In this document: positions 8,909-17,565 of the stretch, piece by piece
Position numbering within the stretch: the stretch's first letter is position 1
Layout: the number at the start of each line of letters is the position of its first letter
Source of the DNA: Amycolatopsis sp. NBC_00345
Lineage (GTDB): Bacteria > Actinomycetota > Actinomycetes > Mycobacteriales > Pseudonocardiaceae
Assembly: GCF_036116635.1 (NCBI RefSeq)
Contig: NZ_CP107995.1
Span: forward strand, 6,386,001-6,450,000
Length of the DNA: 64,000 bases
Direction of reading: 5' to 3'
Program-made: the position numbers and the translations under genes
Notes under the pieces: model-generated
What the model saw: only the letters and a program-made list of their open reading frames with translations
Database searches by the model: none
What the model was told of the DNA's origin: nothing

Positions 8909-9033
8909 GGTCGAGCTCGGCCAACACAGCTGAGCTCGGCCAACACAGACGGGTGCAAGCGAGGTGGCTTGGGTAGGCAGCTCAGCCTGCTCAGCCACCG
9001 GAGTCTCGCCCCGGCGGCGCGGCCACAGTTACG

Positions 9034-9060
9034 CGGTTGCGGTTGCGGTTGCGGTTGCGG
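9034..9060. repeat. CGGTTG hexanucleotide microsatellite
   Basis: Four consecutive CGGTTG units ending in CGG, followed to about 9110 by degenerate GCGGCAGC/GCGGTTGC variants. Simple-sequence repeat. Confidence 0.85.
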
Positions 9061-9243
9061 CAGCGGCTGCGCGGCAGCGCGGTTGCGGCCGCGCGGTTGC
9101 GGCAGCGGGCTTGGCGCCGCGGCTGGGCTTGCCGCGGTCACAGCGAGCCTTGGCACTGCGGCCGGGTTTCCCGCAGCGCGGCGGGCCTCACGGCCACCCA
9201 GCTGGGCCCCGGCAGCACAGGGTCACCAGCTCCGGTGGTGCGG

Positions 9244-9456
9244 TCAGTTTCCGCCGGTGCGGGGTTCTGGGGCTATGTCGCGGTGGCCGTCGAGTTTCCA
9301 CCAGCTCTCGAGGGTTTGACGGAGGGCCTTGAGCAGCTCGCCGCCGGTTTCCAGGGGGACCAGTGCGGTGGGGCCGCCGTCGATGCGCAGGGCGGCCGAA
9401 AGGCGGTCGTCACGCTCGATGAGGCCCACGATGACCTCGGTGGGCCGACCTGCCAT
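9244..9456 (-). CDS. Small hypothetical protein
   Basis: 70 residues from the ATG at 9454-9456 (MAGRPTEVIVGLIERDD). GC-biased third positions begin at about this codon, which is why I prefer it over the longer frame reaching 9600. The sequence suggests alternating strands followed by an amphipathic helix (GELLKALRQTLESWWKL) and an acidic/polar tail. No family recognised. The frame could extend to a GTG at 9504 (VHSTGWHYEQ). Confidence 0.45.
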   Translation of the reverse strand: MAGRPTEVIVGLIERDDRLSAALRIDGGPTALVPLETGGELLKALRQTLESWWKLDGHRDIAPEPRTGGN

Positions 9457-9550
9457 GTCTACGGTGGGGATCGCCTGTTCATAATGCCAGCCGGTGGAAT
9501 GCACGCCGAGACATTGGCACAGTTTCCGGCCGCCTCCCGCGGAGTTCACC

Positions 9551-9651
9551 CGGACGTGGTCAGTACCGGGCCAGGGCCGGACGCGGTCAGTGGTCAGCAC
9601 CGGGCCCGGGGCCGGACGTGGTCAGTGCTCAGTGCCGGGCCCAGGGCCGGA
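9551..9651. repeat. Degenerate direct repeats of about 40 bases
   Basis: The motif CGGACGTGGTCAGT followed by CCGGGCCAGGGCCGGA recurs three times with small changes (starting near 9551, 9589 and 9614). It spans the gap between the small hypothetical gene and the amidase stop, running into the last codons of the amidase. Confidence 0.55.
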
Positions 9652-11011
9652 CCTCCTCCAGCAGCTTCGCCACCGCCAGCACCAGATCGTCCGAATGGCG
9701 CGGGCCGACGATCTGCAGGCCGACAGGCAGACCGGCCGCCGTCCGGCCGGCCGGCACGCTGATCGCCGGCTGTTGGGTCATGTTGAACGGGTAGGTGAAC
9801 GGGGTCCATTCCGGCCAGCCGCCCAGCCCGCTGCCCGGCGGCACCTCGTGGCCGGCCTCGAACGCCGGGATCGGGATGGTCGGCGTGATCAGCACGTCGT
9901 AACGCGTGTGGAACTCGCCCATCAGGATGCCGAGCGCGGCGCGGTCGGCGGTGGCGCCGAGGTAGTCGCTCGCGGAGAACTGCTTGCCGAAGTCCCACAC
10001 CCGGCGCAGGCCGGGGTCGACACGTTCATAGGTGCCCGGCCCGAAAGAGTCGAGCATCTTCGCGGCGCCGGTGGACCACAGCACGTCGAACGCGGCCTTG
10101 GGGTCTTCGAAGCCCGGGTCGGTTTCCTCGAGCTGCAGGCCGGCGTCGCTGAGCGACTTGACCGCGGCCGCGACGATGGCCGCCACCTCCGGGTCGACGT
10201 CCACGAAACCGAGCGTCGGCGAGAACGCGGCGATCAGCCCGCGCACGTCACGCCGCACGGCTTCGCGGTAGGTGCCGACCGGCGGCGCCAGCCCGGCGGG
10301 GTCACGGGGGTCGGGCGTCGCGATGACGTCGAGCAGCAGTGCGGTGTCGTCGACGCTGCGGGCCATCGGCCCGGCGTGCGCGAGCGGGCCGAACGGGCTC
10401 GCCGGGTACAGCGGGATGCGGCCGTGCGTCGGCTTCATGCCGACGATGCCGCAGAACGACGCGGGGATCCGGACCGAGCCGCCGCCGTCGGTGCCGACGG
10501 AAAGCCCGCCCATGCCCGCCGCGACGGCCGCCGCGCTGCCGCCGCTGGAACCGCCCGCCGTCTTCGTCGGGTCCACCGGGTTGCGGGTGATGCCGGTCAG
10601 CTCGCTGTCGGTGACGCCCTTCCACGCGATCTCCGGCGTGGTCGTCTTGCCGAGCACCACCAGGCCCGCCTCGCGCATCCGCGCCATCACCGGGCTGTCG
10701 ACGTCCCAGGGCTGGTCCTTCGGGATGCTCGTGGACCCGCGCAGCGTCGGCCAGCCCTGCGTCAGGAACATGTCCTTGATCGACGCGGGCACACCGTCGA
10801 GCCAGCCGATCGGGTTCCCGTCGCGCCACCGGATCTCCGCGGCCTTCGCCTGCTCCAGCGCGCGATCGGCGTCCACGAGGCAGTACGCGTTGATCTCACC
10901 ATCACGTTCTTCGATGGCCTGCAACGCGTTCTGCGTCGCCTCCACCGGGGACAGCTCCCCGGTGGCGTAGGCGGCGACGAGTTCGCTCGCGGTCAGTTCC
11001 CGATCGGTCAT
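9629..11011 (-). CDS. Amidase (amidase-signature family)
   Basis: 460 residues. Amidase-signature hydrolase with the full Ser-cisSer-Lys triad: Lys79 in VPASIKDM, cis-Ser155 in GGSSGGSAAA and nucleophile Ser179 in GTDGGGSVRIP. Spacings match the family. It hydrolyses a carboxamide to acid and ammonia in the cytoplasm; the substrate is unknown. Its ATG (11009-11011) overlaps the stop of the upstream hydroxyacid dehydrogenase as ATGA, so both are made from one transcript that starts next to a GntR-type palindrome at 12028. It may release an acid and ammonia from an amide intermediate of the cluster's pathway. Confidence 0.93.
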   Translation of the reverse strand: MTDRELTASELVAAYATGELSPVEATQNALQAIEERDGEINAYCLVDADRALEQAKAAEIRWRDGNPIGWLDGVPASIKDMFLTQGWPTLRGSTSIPKDQPWDVDSPVMARMREAGLVVLGKTTTPEIAWKGVTDSELTGITRNPVDPTKTAGGSSGGSAAAVAAGMGGLSVGTDGGGSVRIPASFCGIVGMKPTHGRIPLYPASPFGPLAHAGPMARSVDDTALLLDVIATPDPRDPAGLAPPVGTYREAVRRDVRGLIAAFSPTLGFVDVDPEVAAIVAAAVKSLSDAGLQLEETDPGFEDPKAAFDVLWSTGAAKMLDSFGPGTYERVDPGLRRVWDFGKQFSASDYLGATADRAALGILMGEFHTRYDVLITPTIPIPAFEAGHEVPPGSGLGGWPEWTPFTYPFNMTQQPAISVPAGRTAAGLPVGLQIVGPRHSDDLVLAVAKLLEEVRPWARH

Positions 11012-11997
11012 CCGCTGGCTCCCTGTGTTTCGGTCGGCACGTACCCGAGCTGTTTGTCCACGACGTTCTGCAGCGGCTCCCCGGCCACCCAGCGGCGGAA
11101 GTTCGCCGCGAAGACCTCCACCAGCGTGTTCCGCCAGCCGACGAAGTCACCCGACATGTGCGGCGAGAGCAGCACGTCCGGCATCGTCCAGAGTGGACTG
11201 TCGGCGGGCAGCGGCTCGGTGTCGAACACGTCCAGCGCGGCGCCGGCGATCTCGCCGCCCCGCAGAGCGCCGATCAGGTCGGACGTCACCACCAGTTCAC
11301 CACGCCCGACGTTCACGAACCGGGCGGTGGGCTTCATCGCCGCGAACACACCCGCGTCGAACAGGCCCTTCGTCTGCTCGGTGAGCGGCGCGACGGCCAC
11401 CACGTAGTCGTAGGCGGGCAGGTGCCGGGCCAGCTCGGCGGTGTCGTGGACCTCGCCGAAGTCCGGGTCGCCGGTCCGCGGGCGCCGCCCCGCGCCGGAC
11501 ACGCGCAGGCCGGCCGCGCGCAGCAGCCGGGCGATCGAGCGGCCGATGGGTCCGGTGCCGACGACCAGTGCCTCGCGCCCGGCGACCCGCTCGGTCTCGC
11601 GGTGCTGCCATTTACCGGCACGCTGCAGGTCAAGCGACCGTGCGAAGTCCTTCGCGAACGACAGCACGACGCCGAGCACGTACTCCGCGATGGCGTCGTC
11701 GAAGACTCCCCGCGAGTTCGTGAGCACCACGTCGCTCTCCCGCAGGCCTGGGAACAGCACCGGGTCCACTCCCGCGCTGGCGATGTGCAGCCAGCGCAGC
11801 CGGTCCGCGGCCGGCCACGCGCCGGGCACGGCCGTGGAGAGGAAGTCGTAGACGAAGAGCGCATCGGCTCCGGCCAACGCTTCGCCGAGCCCTTGCGCGT
11901 CCGTGTACCGAACCACCGCCGCCGCTTCGACAGCGGCCATGTCCGGTGGTGGGGCTGCCCCGCAGAGCACCGCCAGGACGGGGGTTTCCGAGGCCAT
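11008..11997 (-). CDS. D-2-hydroxyacid dehydrogenase
   Basis: 329 residues from the ATG at 11995-11997 (MASETPVLAVLCG); longer frames run through the regulatory palindrome. NAD-dependent D-isomer-specific 2-hydroxyacid dehydrogenase with Rossmann motif GTGPIGRSIARLL (about 147-159). The catalytic residues are Arg232 (NVGRGELV), Glu261 (DVFDTEPLP) and His280 (LSPHMSG). It would interconvert a 2-oxoacid and a D-2-hydroxyacid. It is transcribed with the amidase and divergently from the racemase-like gene. Confidence 0.93.
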   Translation of the reverse strand: MASETPVLAVLCGAAPPPDMAAVEAAAVVRYTDAQGLGEALAGADALFVYDFLSTAVPGAWPAADRLRWLHIASAGVDPVLFPGLRESDVVLTNSRGVFDDAIAEYVLGVVLSFAKDFARSLDLQRAGKWQHRETERVAGREALVVGTGPIGRSIARLLRAAGLRVSGAGRRPRTGDPDFGEVHDTAELARHLPAYDYVVAVAPLTEQTKGLFDAGVFAAMKPTARFVNVGRGELVVTSDLIGALRGGEIAGAALDVFDTEPLPADSPLWTMPDVLLSPHMSGDFVGWRNTLVEVFAANFRRWVAGEPLQNVVDKQLGYVPTETQGASG

Positions 11998-12027
11998 CAC
12001 ATTGACACCGTAAAAGTGGCTCGTATG

Positions 12028-12039
12028 ATTGTCAACAAT
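12028..12039. promoter_or_regulatory. GntR-type operator ATTGTCAACAAT (copy 1)
   Basis: ATTGTCAACAAT, a near-perfect palindrome with arms ATTGT/ACAAT, extended by one more pair to GATTGT/ACAATC. It lies between the divergent hydroxyacid dehydrogenase (start 11997) and racemase-like gene (start 12103). The same word recurs at 12858 and 17566, always in front of genes of this cluster. FadR/FCD-type GntR proteins commonly bind such short TNGTNNNACNA-like sites, so the GntR gene at 13628 is the obvious candidate. Confidence 0.65.
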
Positions 12040-12102
12040 CCGAGGAACGACCCCCGGAGCACCGGACATGTCCCCTGCACCGGCGATTCCGGAGGCTGAG
12101 CC

Positions 12103-12843
12103 TTGGATCTGGACTTCCTCGCGTTCGAAGGCCCGTTGGCGCAACGTGGCATCGGCGTCATCGCTCCTTTCGACCTCGCGCTGGAACGCGAGCTCTGGCG
12201 GTGGGTACCCATGGATGTCTCCCTTCATCTGGCGCGCACCCCGTACGAGCCGGTGCCGGTGAGCATGGAGATGGCGCAGCTCGTCAGCGACAGCCGGCAC
12301 CTCGCCGCCGCGACGCGGGACGTGCTGCACGTGGAGCCGGAGGTGGTGGCCTACCTCTGCAGCTCCGGCAGCTTCGTGAACGGCATCGACTACGAGCGCT
12401 CCCTGACCAAGGCGATCTGCGACGCGGGCGCGCCCGACGCCGTGACCACCTCCGGCGCGCTCGCCGAGGTGCTGCAGCAGCTCGACCTGCACAACGTCTC
12501 GGTGCTGACGCCGTACGACGCCGATCTCACCGGGAAGCTGCACGACTTCCTCGCCGAGCTGGGCGTGACCACCGTGTCGAGCGACCACCTCGGCTTGGGC
12601 GGCGGCATCTGGAAAGTCAGCTACCGCACCATTGCCGAGCGGATCCTGGCCGCCGACCACAGCGACGCCGAGGCGATCTTCGTCAGCTGCACCAACCTGC
12701 CGACGTTCGACCTGATCGAGCCGCTGGAGGCGGCGCTCGGCAAACCGGTGCTGACCGCGAACCAGCTGACCATGTGGGCCTGTCTGCGCCGGATGGGCCT
12801 GCCCATCGTGGGCCCCGGCCGGTGGCTGCGTGAGGTCTCCTGA
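12103..12843 (+). CDS. Asp/Glu racemase-superfamily protein (maleate isomerase / arylmalonate decarboxylase-like), two-Cys form
   Basis: 246 residues. Start is TTG at 12103, 7 bases after GGAGG (12091-12095); the next in-frame ATG would remove the first strand. Two-domain fold with both catalytic cysteines visible: Cys86 in YLCSSGSF and Cys196 in IFVSCTNLP. This is the arrangement used by maleate cis-trans isomerase and Asp/Glu racemases. The reaction is likely cis-trans isomerisation or racemisation of a dicarboxylate. First gene of an operon with a paralogue and the GntR regulator; an operator copy lies 64 bases upstream. Confidence 0.85.
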   Translation: MDLDFLAFEGPLAQRGIGVIAPFDLALERELWRWVPMDVSLHLARTPYEPVPVSMEMAQLVSDSRHLAAATRDVLHVEPEVVAYLCSSGSFVNGIDYERSLTKAICDAGAPDAVTTSGALAEVLQQLDLHNVSVLTPYDADLTGKLHDFLAELGVTTVSSDHLGLGGGIWKVSYRTIAERILAADHSDAEAIFVSCTNLPTFDLIEPLEAALGKPVLTANQLTMWACLRRMGLPIVGPGRWLREVS

Positions 12844-12857
12844 TGCACCCGGTTAAC

Positions 12858-12869
12858 ATTGTCGACAAT
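12858..12869. promoter_or_regulatory. GntR-type operator ATTGTCGACAAT (copy 2)
   Basis: Fully self-complementary 12-mer ATTGTCGACAAT in the 46-base gap between the two racemase-like genes, ending 20 bases before the GTG start of the second. It suggests a second regulated promoter inside the operon, or repression as a roadblock. Confidence 0.65.
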
Positions 12870-12889
12870 CTGCGTATCCCGGAGGTTTC

Positions 12890-13624
12890 GTGACCACCAT
12901 CGGCTTCATCTACCCCGACCACGCGGCCGAGGACGACTACCTGCTCGCGGAGCAGCTGCTCGGCGGCGCCGACAGCGAGCAGGGCGATATCCGGCTGCCG
13001 GTGGAGCACATCTACGGCACCGACCTGCACGCCGTGCCGGAGCTGCTCGACCTCGGCAGCGAGGCCCGGCTGGCCGACGGCGCCGCGCTGCTGGCCAAGC
13101 ACGAGCCCGACGCGGTGATCTGGGCCTGCACGTCCGGCAGCTTCGTCTACGGCTGGGACGGCGCGCGTGGCCAGGCCGACGGGCTGGCCCAGGTGGCCGG
13201 AGTACCGGCTTCGAGCACCTCCTTCGCGTTTGTGCACGCCGCGCAGGCACTGGACGTGAAGCGGGTCGCCGTGGCGGCCAGCTATCCCGACGACGTGGCG
13301 CAGCTGTTCGTGGAGTTCCTCGCCGCGGGCGGCGTCGAGGTGGTGGCCATGGCGAGCGCGGACATCAGCACCGCTGCCGAGGTCGGCCGGCTCGCGCCGG
13401 AGGCCGTGGTGCGCCTGGCCGTGCAGCACGACCACGCCGATGCCGATGCCGTGCTGGTGCCGGACACCGCCATGCGCACGCTGGCCGAGATCAACGCCAT
13501 CGAGACCGCGCTCGGCAAGCCGGTGCTGACCGCGAACCAGGTGACCGTGTGGGAGGGCCTGCGGCTCACCGGGACCACTCGGCTGGTGCGCTCGATGGGC
13601 CGGCTGTTCCGGGTGAGGGACTGA
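12890..13624 (+). CDS. Asp/Glu racemase-superfamily protein, one catalytic Cys replaced
   Basis: 244 residues from GTG 12890 behind GGAGG (12881-12885). Clear paralogue of the preceding protein: WACTSGSF holds Cys80, but the position of the second cysteine reads VLVPDTAM, with Asp192 instead. Proteins of this superfamily with a single active-site Cys include arylmalonate decarboxylase, so a decarboxylase, isomerase or non-racemising role is plausible. The C-terminal GKPVLTANQVTVWEGLRL closely matches its partner. Stop is 3 bases before the GntR start. Confidence 0.82.
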   Translation: MTTIGFIYPDHAAEDDYLLAEQLLGGADSEQGDIRLPVEHIYGTDLHAVPELLDLGSEARLADGAALLAKHEPDAVIWACTSGSFVYGWDGARGQADGLAQVAGVPASSTSFAFVHAAQALDVKRVAVAASYPDDVAQLFVEFLAAGGVEVVAMASADISTAAEVGRLAPEAVVRLAVQHDHADADAVLVPDTAMRTLAEINAIETALGKPVLTANQVTVWEGLRLTGTTRLVRSMGRLFRVRD

Positions 13625-13627
13625 GCC

Positions 13628-14323
13628 ATGGTCACCCTGCCCGACATCGAGCCGGTCAGCCGCGAGTCGACGGCCGCGGTGATCGCGCGGCAGCTGCGCG
13701 ACGCGATCATGACCGGCGCGCTGCCGCCCGGCACTCAGCTCGGCGAGACCGACCTGGCCGCCCGGTTCCATGTTTCGCGCGGCCCGCTGCGGGAGGCGAT
13801 GCAGCACCTCGTCTCGGAAGGCCTGCTGCGCAGCGAACGCCACCGCGGGCTCTTCGTGATCGACCTCGAACCGGGCGACGTCTACGACATCTACCTCGCC
13901 CGCTCGGCGGTCGAGCGCGCCGCCATGCTGCGGGCGCTGCGCGGCGACCGCGACGCGGTGGCGGCCGTGCTGGAGCAGACCGTGGCGGACATGGCCGCGG
14001 CCGCGGACGACGACGACCCCACCGCACTGTCCACAGCGGACCTCCGGTTCCACGAGGCGCTGATCGACGCCTCCGGCAGCAAGCGCCTGGTGCGCATGGC
14101 CCGCACCCTGCTCATCGAGACGCGCATGTGCCTGAGCCTGCTGCAGAACACCTACCAGCGGGTCGAAGAGCGCGTGGACGAGCACACCCGCATCATCGAC
14201 GCCTTGCGGGCCGGCGACGACGAGACCGCGCTGCACCTGCTCGAGGCCCACATGGAGGACGCGGTGCAGCGCCTGGCGCCCGGCACGAGCCTGAACCAGG
14301 GCCCGGCGCCGGCGGTTCCCTAG
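13628..14323 (+). CDS. GntR-family (FadR/FCD-type) transcriptional regulator
   Basis: 231 residues. The N-terminal winged helix spans about residues 10-78 with the recognition region ETDLAARFHVSRGPLREAMQ. The C-terminal FCD domain carries likely metal-binding histidines in RFHEALID, DEHTRIID and EAHMEDAV. FCD regulators sense small carboxylates. It is cotranscribed with the racemase pair, and three identical-type palindromes (12028, 12858, 17566) in front of neighbouring operons suggest it is the local repressor, released by a pathway acid. Confidence 0.9.
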   Translation: MVTLPDIEPVSRESTAAVIARQLRDAIMTGALPPGTQLGETDLAARFHVSRGPLREAMQHLVSEGLLRSERHRGLFVIDLEPGDVYDIYLARSAVERAAMLRALRGDRDAVAAVLEQTVADMAAAADDDDPTALSTADLRFHEALIDASGSKRLVRMARTLLIETRMCLSLLQNTYQRVEERVDEHTRIIDALRAGDDETALHLLEAHMEDAVQRLAPGTSLNQGPAPAVP

Positions 14324-14381
14324 CCACCGCACCAAAAACGGCAGCGCGACCAGCCCGCCCCGCCACGGCGCCCGGCGGTAC

Positions 14382-14924
14382 TCACCCATCGCCGCGCACC
14401 CCCAGCACGGGCTGGCCGCCGCGGCCGCCGCGGTAGGACGGCGACCACGGGTAGGCGCCCTCCTCGTCCGCGTAGACGAGCTGAAGCGCCCGTACATCGG
14501 GGCCATACAAGGTGATCGCGAGCGAGAGGTGTGCCGAGGGCTCCGCCAGCGCCACGACCTCGATCGGTGGCAGGCCCCGTGCGGTGAGCACCTGGCCCGG
14601 CTGGGGCGGACCAGCCTCCAGCGACTCCGCGGCGACGGCGTTCAGCAGCCTCGCCGACGGGTGGGCATCAAGACCGGTGACCACGAGTTCCGGCAGCCCG
14701 TACCGGGTCAGACCGGCGGTGTACGCCCAGGGCGGCCGCGGGTCTTCCTTGCCCACGGCCTGGACGACCCACCCGGTTTCGTCGATCTGGCCGAGGATCT
14801 GGGTCAGGTACTCGGCCACGAGTCTGTCGCGTTCTCGTGCGGCGTTTTCTCTTACCGTGCTATCTCGCGCGGTGCTTTCCCGTACCGCGTTCGCCCAAGC
14901 GGGATTGTCGCAAAACCAGCACAT
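14382..14924 (-). CDS. DUF4262 domain protein
   Basis: 180 residues. It starts MCWFCDNPAW, a typical DUF4262 N-terminus with a Cys-x-x-Cys pair, then a charged stretch with near-repeats (RESTARDSTVRENAARER). The conserved block follows: WVVQAVGKEDPRPPWAYTAGLTRYGLPELVVTGL, then a beta-rich C-terminus. Function of the family is unknown. Monocistronic and convergent with the GntR operon, it is probably unrelated to the catabolic genes around it. Confidence 0.8.
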   Translation of the reverse strand: MCWFCDNPAWANAVRESTARDSTVRENAARERDRLVAEYLTQILGQIDETGWVVQAVGKEDPRPPWAYTAGLTRYGLPELVVTGLDAHPSARLLNAVAAESLEAGPPQPGQVLTARGLPPIEVVALAEPSAHLSLAITLYGPDVRALQLVYADEEGAYPWSPSYRGGRGGQPVLGVRGDG

Positions 14925-15001
14925 CGGAGCTTTCCCTCCCCTCGTCCCGGTGGGGTTCCATCGGGACGAGGAGAAGTGAAGCGCGGGGCACCGACAGAAA
15001 A

Positions 15002-16060
15002 TCAGTGGAGGGCTTCGGCCACCGCCGTGCCGAGCCGGGTTGTGGTAGCGGTGCCGCCGAGGTCGGGGGTGAGCTCGGCGCCGGCCGTGAGGACCTCGTC
15101 GACGGCCGTACGGATTGCTTGTGCGGCAACGGTTTCGCCCAGGTGTTCGAGCATCATCGCGCCCGCCAGGATCTGCGCCACGGGGTTGGCGATGCCCTGG
15201 CCGGCGATGTCCGGGGCACTCCCGTGGACCGCCTCGAACATCGACGGGTATTCACCTGATGGGTTGATGTTGCCGGACGGTGCCATGCCCAGGCCGCCCG
15301 TCACGGCGGCCGCGAGGTCGCTCAGGATGTCGCCGAACAGGTTCGACCCGACCACCACGTCGAGCCGTTCCGGCGCCTGCACCATCCGCGCGGCCAGTGC
15401 GTCCACATGGCACTGTTCCGCGCGCACGTCCGGGTACCCGGCCCCGACCTCGGCGAAGATCTCGTCCCAGAACGGCATCGAGTGGATCAGCCCGTTGGAC
15501 TTCGTCGCCGACGTGACGCGCCCGGACCGCGTGCGCGCCAGCTCGAACGCGTACCGGATGATCCGCTCCACGCCCACCCGCGTGAACACCGACTCCTGCA
15601 ACACGAACTCGTCGGGACGGCCGGTGTTGTGCCGCCCGCCGATGGCCGAGTACTCGCCCTCGGAGTTCTCCCGGACGATCACCATCTCCAGGTCGGCCGC
15701 CGAACGCCCGGCGAGCACCGAGGTGGTGCCGGGGAGCAGCCGCACCGGCCGCAGGTTCACGTACTGCTGGAACGCCCGGCGCAGCGGGATCAACAGGCCC
15801 CACAAGGAAACGTGGTCCGGCACACCGGGGAAGCCGACGGCGCCGAGGAAGATCCCGTCGAACGCCGCCAGCTGGTCCACCCCGTCGTCCGGCATCATCG
15901 CGCCGGCCTTGGCGTAACGCTCGCAGCTCCAGTCGAATTCGTTCCACGCCAAGGAGAAGCCGTGTTTCGCGGCCGCCGCGTCGAGCACCTTGCGGGCCTC
16001 GATGGTGACGTCTACGCCGATCCCGTCGCCCGGGATGCTCGCGATCCGGTAGTCGCTCAC
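15002..16060 (-). CDS. Tartrate dehydrogenase / D-malate dehydrogenase-like (isopropylmalate dehydrogenase superfamily)
   Basis: 352 residues. Beta-decarboxylating dehydrogenase with the IPMDH-type fold. The signature WGLLIPLRRAFQQYVNLRPVR and the absence of the leucine-binding region of LeuB resemble E. coli DmlA and the TtuC-type tartrate dehydrogenases. Metal/substrate residues are in FEAVHGSAPDIAGQGIANP and GDILSDL. It would oxidise and decarboxylate D-malate or tartrate to pyruvate or a hydroxypyruvate product with NAD and Mn/Mg. Its ATG overlaps the stop of the upstream aldehyde dehydrogenase (ATGA). Confidence 0.88.
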   Translation of the reverse strand: MSDYRIASIPGDGIGVDVTIEARKVLDAAAAKHGFSLAWNEFDWSCERYAKAGAMMPDDGVDQLAAFDGIFLGAVGFPGVPDHVSLWGLLIPLRRAFQQYVNLRPVRLLPGTTSVLAGRSAADLEMVIVRENSEGEYSAIGGRHNTGRPDEFVLQESVFTRVGVERIIRYAFELARTRSGRVTSATKSNGLIHSMPFWDEIFAEVGAGYPDVRAEQCHVDALAARMVQAPERLDVVVGSNLFGDILSDLAAAVTGGLGMAPSGNINPSGEYPSMFEAVHGSAPDIAGQGIANPVAQILAGAMMLEHLGETVAAQAIRTAVDEVLTAGAELTPDLGGTATTTRLGTAVAEALH

Positions 16061-17520
16061 AGGCTCACCGCGATGTACTTGGTCTCCAGGAACTCGTCGA
16101 TGCCGACCGTGCCGCCCTCGCGGCCGAGGCCGGACTGCTTGATCCCGCCGAACGGCGCCGCCGGGTTCGACACGATGCCCTGGTTCAGGCCGATCATGCC
16201 GGCCTCCAGCCGCTCCGAGACGCGCAGCGCGCGCTTCACATCGCTGGTGTACAGGTAGGAAACCAGGCCGTACTCGGTGTTGTTGGCCTTCGCGACCGCC
16301 TCGTCCTCGGTGTCGAACGGGGTGATGGGCGCGACCGGCCCGAAGATCTCCTCGGCCGCCAGCCGCGCGTCGACCGGCACTTCGGTGAGCACCGTCGCCG
16401 GGTAGAAGTGGCCCGGCCCGTCAATGGCCGCGCCGCCGGTCAGCACCCGCGCGCCGCGGTCGGTGGCGTCCTTGACCAGCTCGGTGACCTTCTTCACCGC
16501 GGCCTGGTCGATCAGCGGGCCGACGACCACGCCGTCCTCGGTGCCGCGGCCCATCGGCAGCGCCTGCATCCGCTCGGTGAGCCGCCGCGAGAACTCTTCG
16601 AGCACGCCGCGCTGCACGTAGAACCGGTTGGCCGCGGTGCAGGCCTCGCCGATGTTGCGCATCTTCGCCTGCATCGCGCCCTCGACGGCGGCGTCCAGGT
16701 CCGCGTCGTCGAACACCAGGAACGGGGCGTTGCCGCCCAGCTCCATCGACGTGCGCAGCACCTTCTCCGCGCACTGCTCCAGCAACTTGCGGCCGACCGC
16801 GGTCGAGCCGGTGAACGACAGCTTGCGCGCCCGCCCGTCGCGGATCAGCGGCTCCATCACGCCGCCCGCGTCGGTGGTCGTGACGATGTTCAGCACGCCC
16901 TCCGGCAGCCCCGCCTCGGCCAGGATGGCGGCGAGCGCGAGCATCGACAGCGGCGTCTGCGCGGCCGGCTTGATCACCATCGTGCAGCCCGCGGCGACGG
17001 CCGGGCCGATCTTGCGCGTGCCCATCGCCATCGGGAAGTTCCACGGCGTGATCAGCAGTGCGGGGCCTACCGGTTGGCGGGTGACCAGGAACCGGCCGGC
17101 ACCGTTCGGGGCGACCGCGTAACCGCCGTCGATGCGCACGGCCTCCTCGGCGAACCAGCGGAAGAATTCGGCGGCGTAAGTGATCTCACCGGCGGCCTCG
17201 ACCAGCGGCTTGCCCATCTCCAGCGTCATGAGCAGCGCGAGTTCGTCCCGGCGCTCGATCAGCTTGTCGTAGGCCCGGCGCAGGATCTCGCCACGCTCGC
17301 GGGGCGCGACCGCTGCCCAGCTCGCCTGCGCCGCGGCGGCCGCGTCCAGCGCCGCGAGGCCGTCTTCCGGCGTGGCGTCCGCGACCTGGCACAGCACGGT
17401 GCCGGTCGAGGGATCCTGGACGTCGAACGTCTTGCCGCCCTTGGCGGGCACCCACTTGCCGCCGATGAAGAGTTCCTTGTCGACCGCGCCGACGACGCCT
17501 GCCTCACTGATCGCGCTCAT
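16057..17520 (-). CDS. NAD(P)-dependent succinate-semialdehyde-type aldehyde dehydrogenase
   Basis: 487 residues from the ATG at 17518-17520 (MSAISEAGVVG), preceded by GGGAG at a good distance; the longer frame to 17583 crosses the operator. The catalytic Glu is in MELGGNAPF and the catalytic Cys in IGEACTAANRF, the GabD-like context rather than the betaine-aldehyde form. Pfam-type length is normal. It probably oxidises the semialdehyde made by the divergent aminotransferase. Transcribed with the D-malate/tartrate-type gene from the 17566 operator region. Confidence 0.92.
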   Translation of the reverse strand: MSAISEAGVVGAVDKELFIGGKWVPAKGGKTFDVQDPSTGTVLCQVADATPEDGLAALDAAAAAQASWAAVAPRERGEILRRAYDKLIERRDELALLMTLEMGKPLVEAAGEITYAAEFFRWFAEEAVRIDGGYAVAPNGAGRFLVTRQPVGPALLITPWNFPMAMGTRKIGPAVAAGCTMVIKPAAQTPLSMLALAAILAEAGLPEGVLNIVTTTDAGGVMEPLIRDGRARKLSFTGSTAVGRKLLEQCAEKVLRTSMELGGNAPFLVFDDADLDAAVEGAMQAKMRNIGEACTAANRFYVQRGVLEEFSRRLTERMQALPMGRGTEDGVVVGPLIDQAAVKKVTELVKDATDRGARVLTGGAAIDGPGHFYPATVLTEVPVDARLAAEEIFGPVAPITPFDTEDEAVAKANNTEYGLVSYLYTSDVKRALRVSERLEAGMIGLNQGIVSNPAAPFGGIKQSGLGREGGTVGIDEFLETKYIAVSL

Positions 17521-17565
17521 GCAGCTTGCTCCCTGTCGTGGTTGTCCCGAAGCCATGCTATGGAT

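Larger units (their letters stand above)
8670..9243. other. Gene-free, repeat-rich interval
   Basis: 574 bases between the ArsR gene and a small hypothetical gene. All six frames stay open for long stretches only because the sequence is GC-rich and built from repeat units whose lengths are multiples of three; no frame has a credible start, Shine-Dalgarno or protein-like composition. It holds the 39-bp tandem repeat, a 19-bp tandem pair (GAGCTCGGCCAACACAGCT and variant, about 8912-8949) and hexamer repeats. I see no gene in it. Confidence 0.6.
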
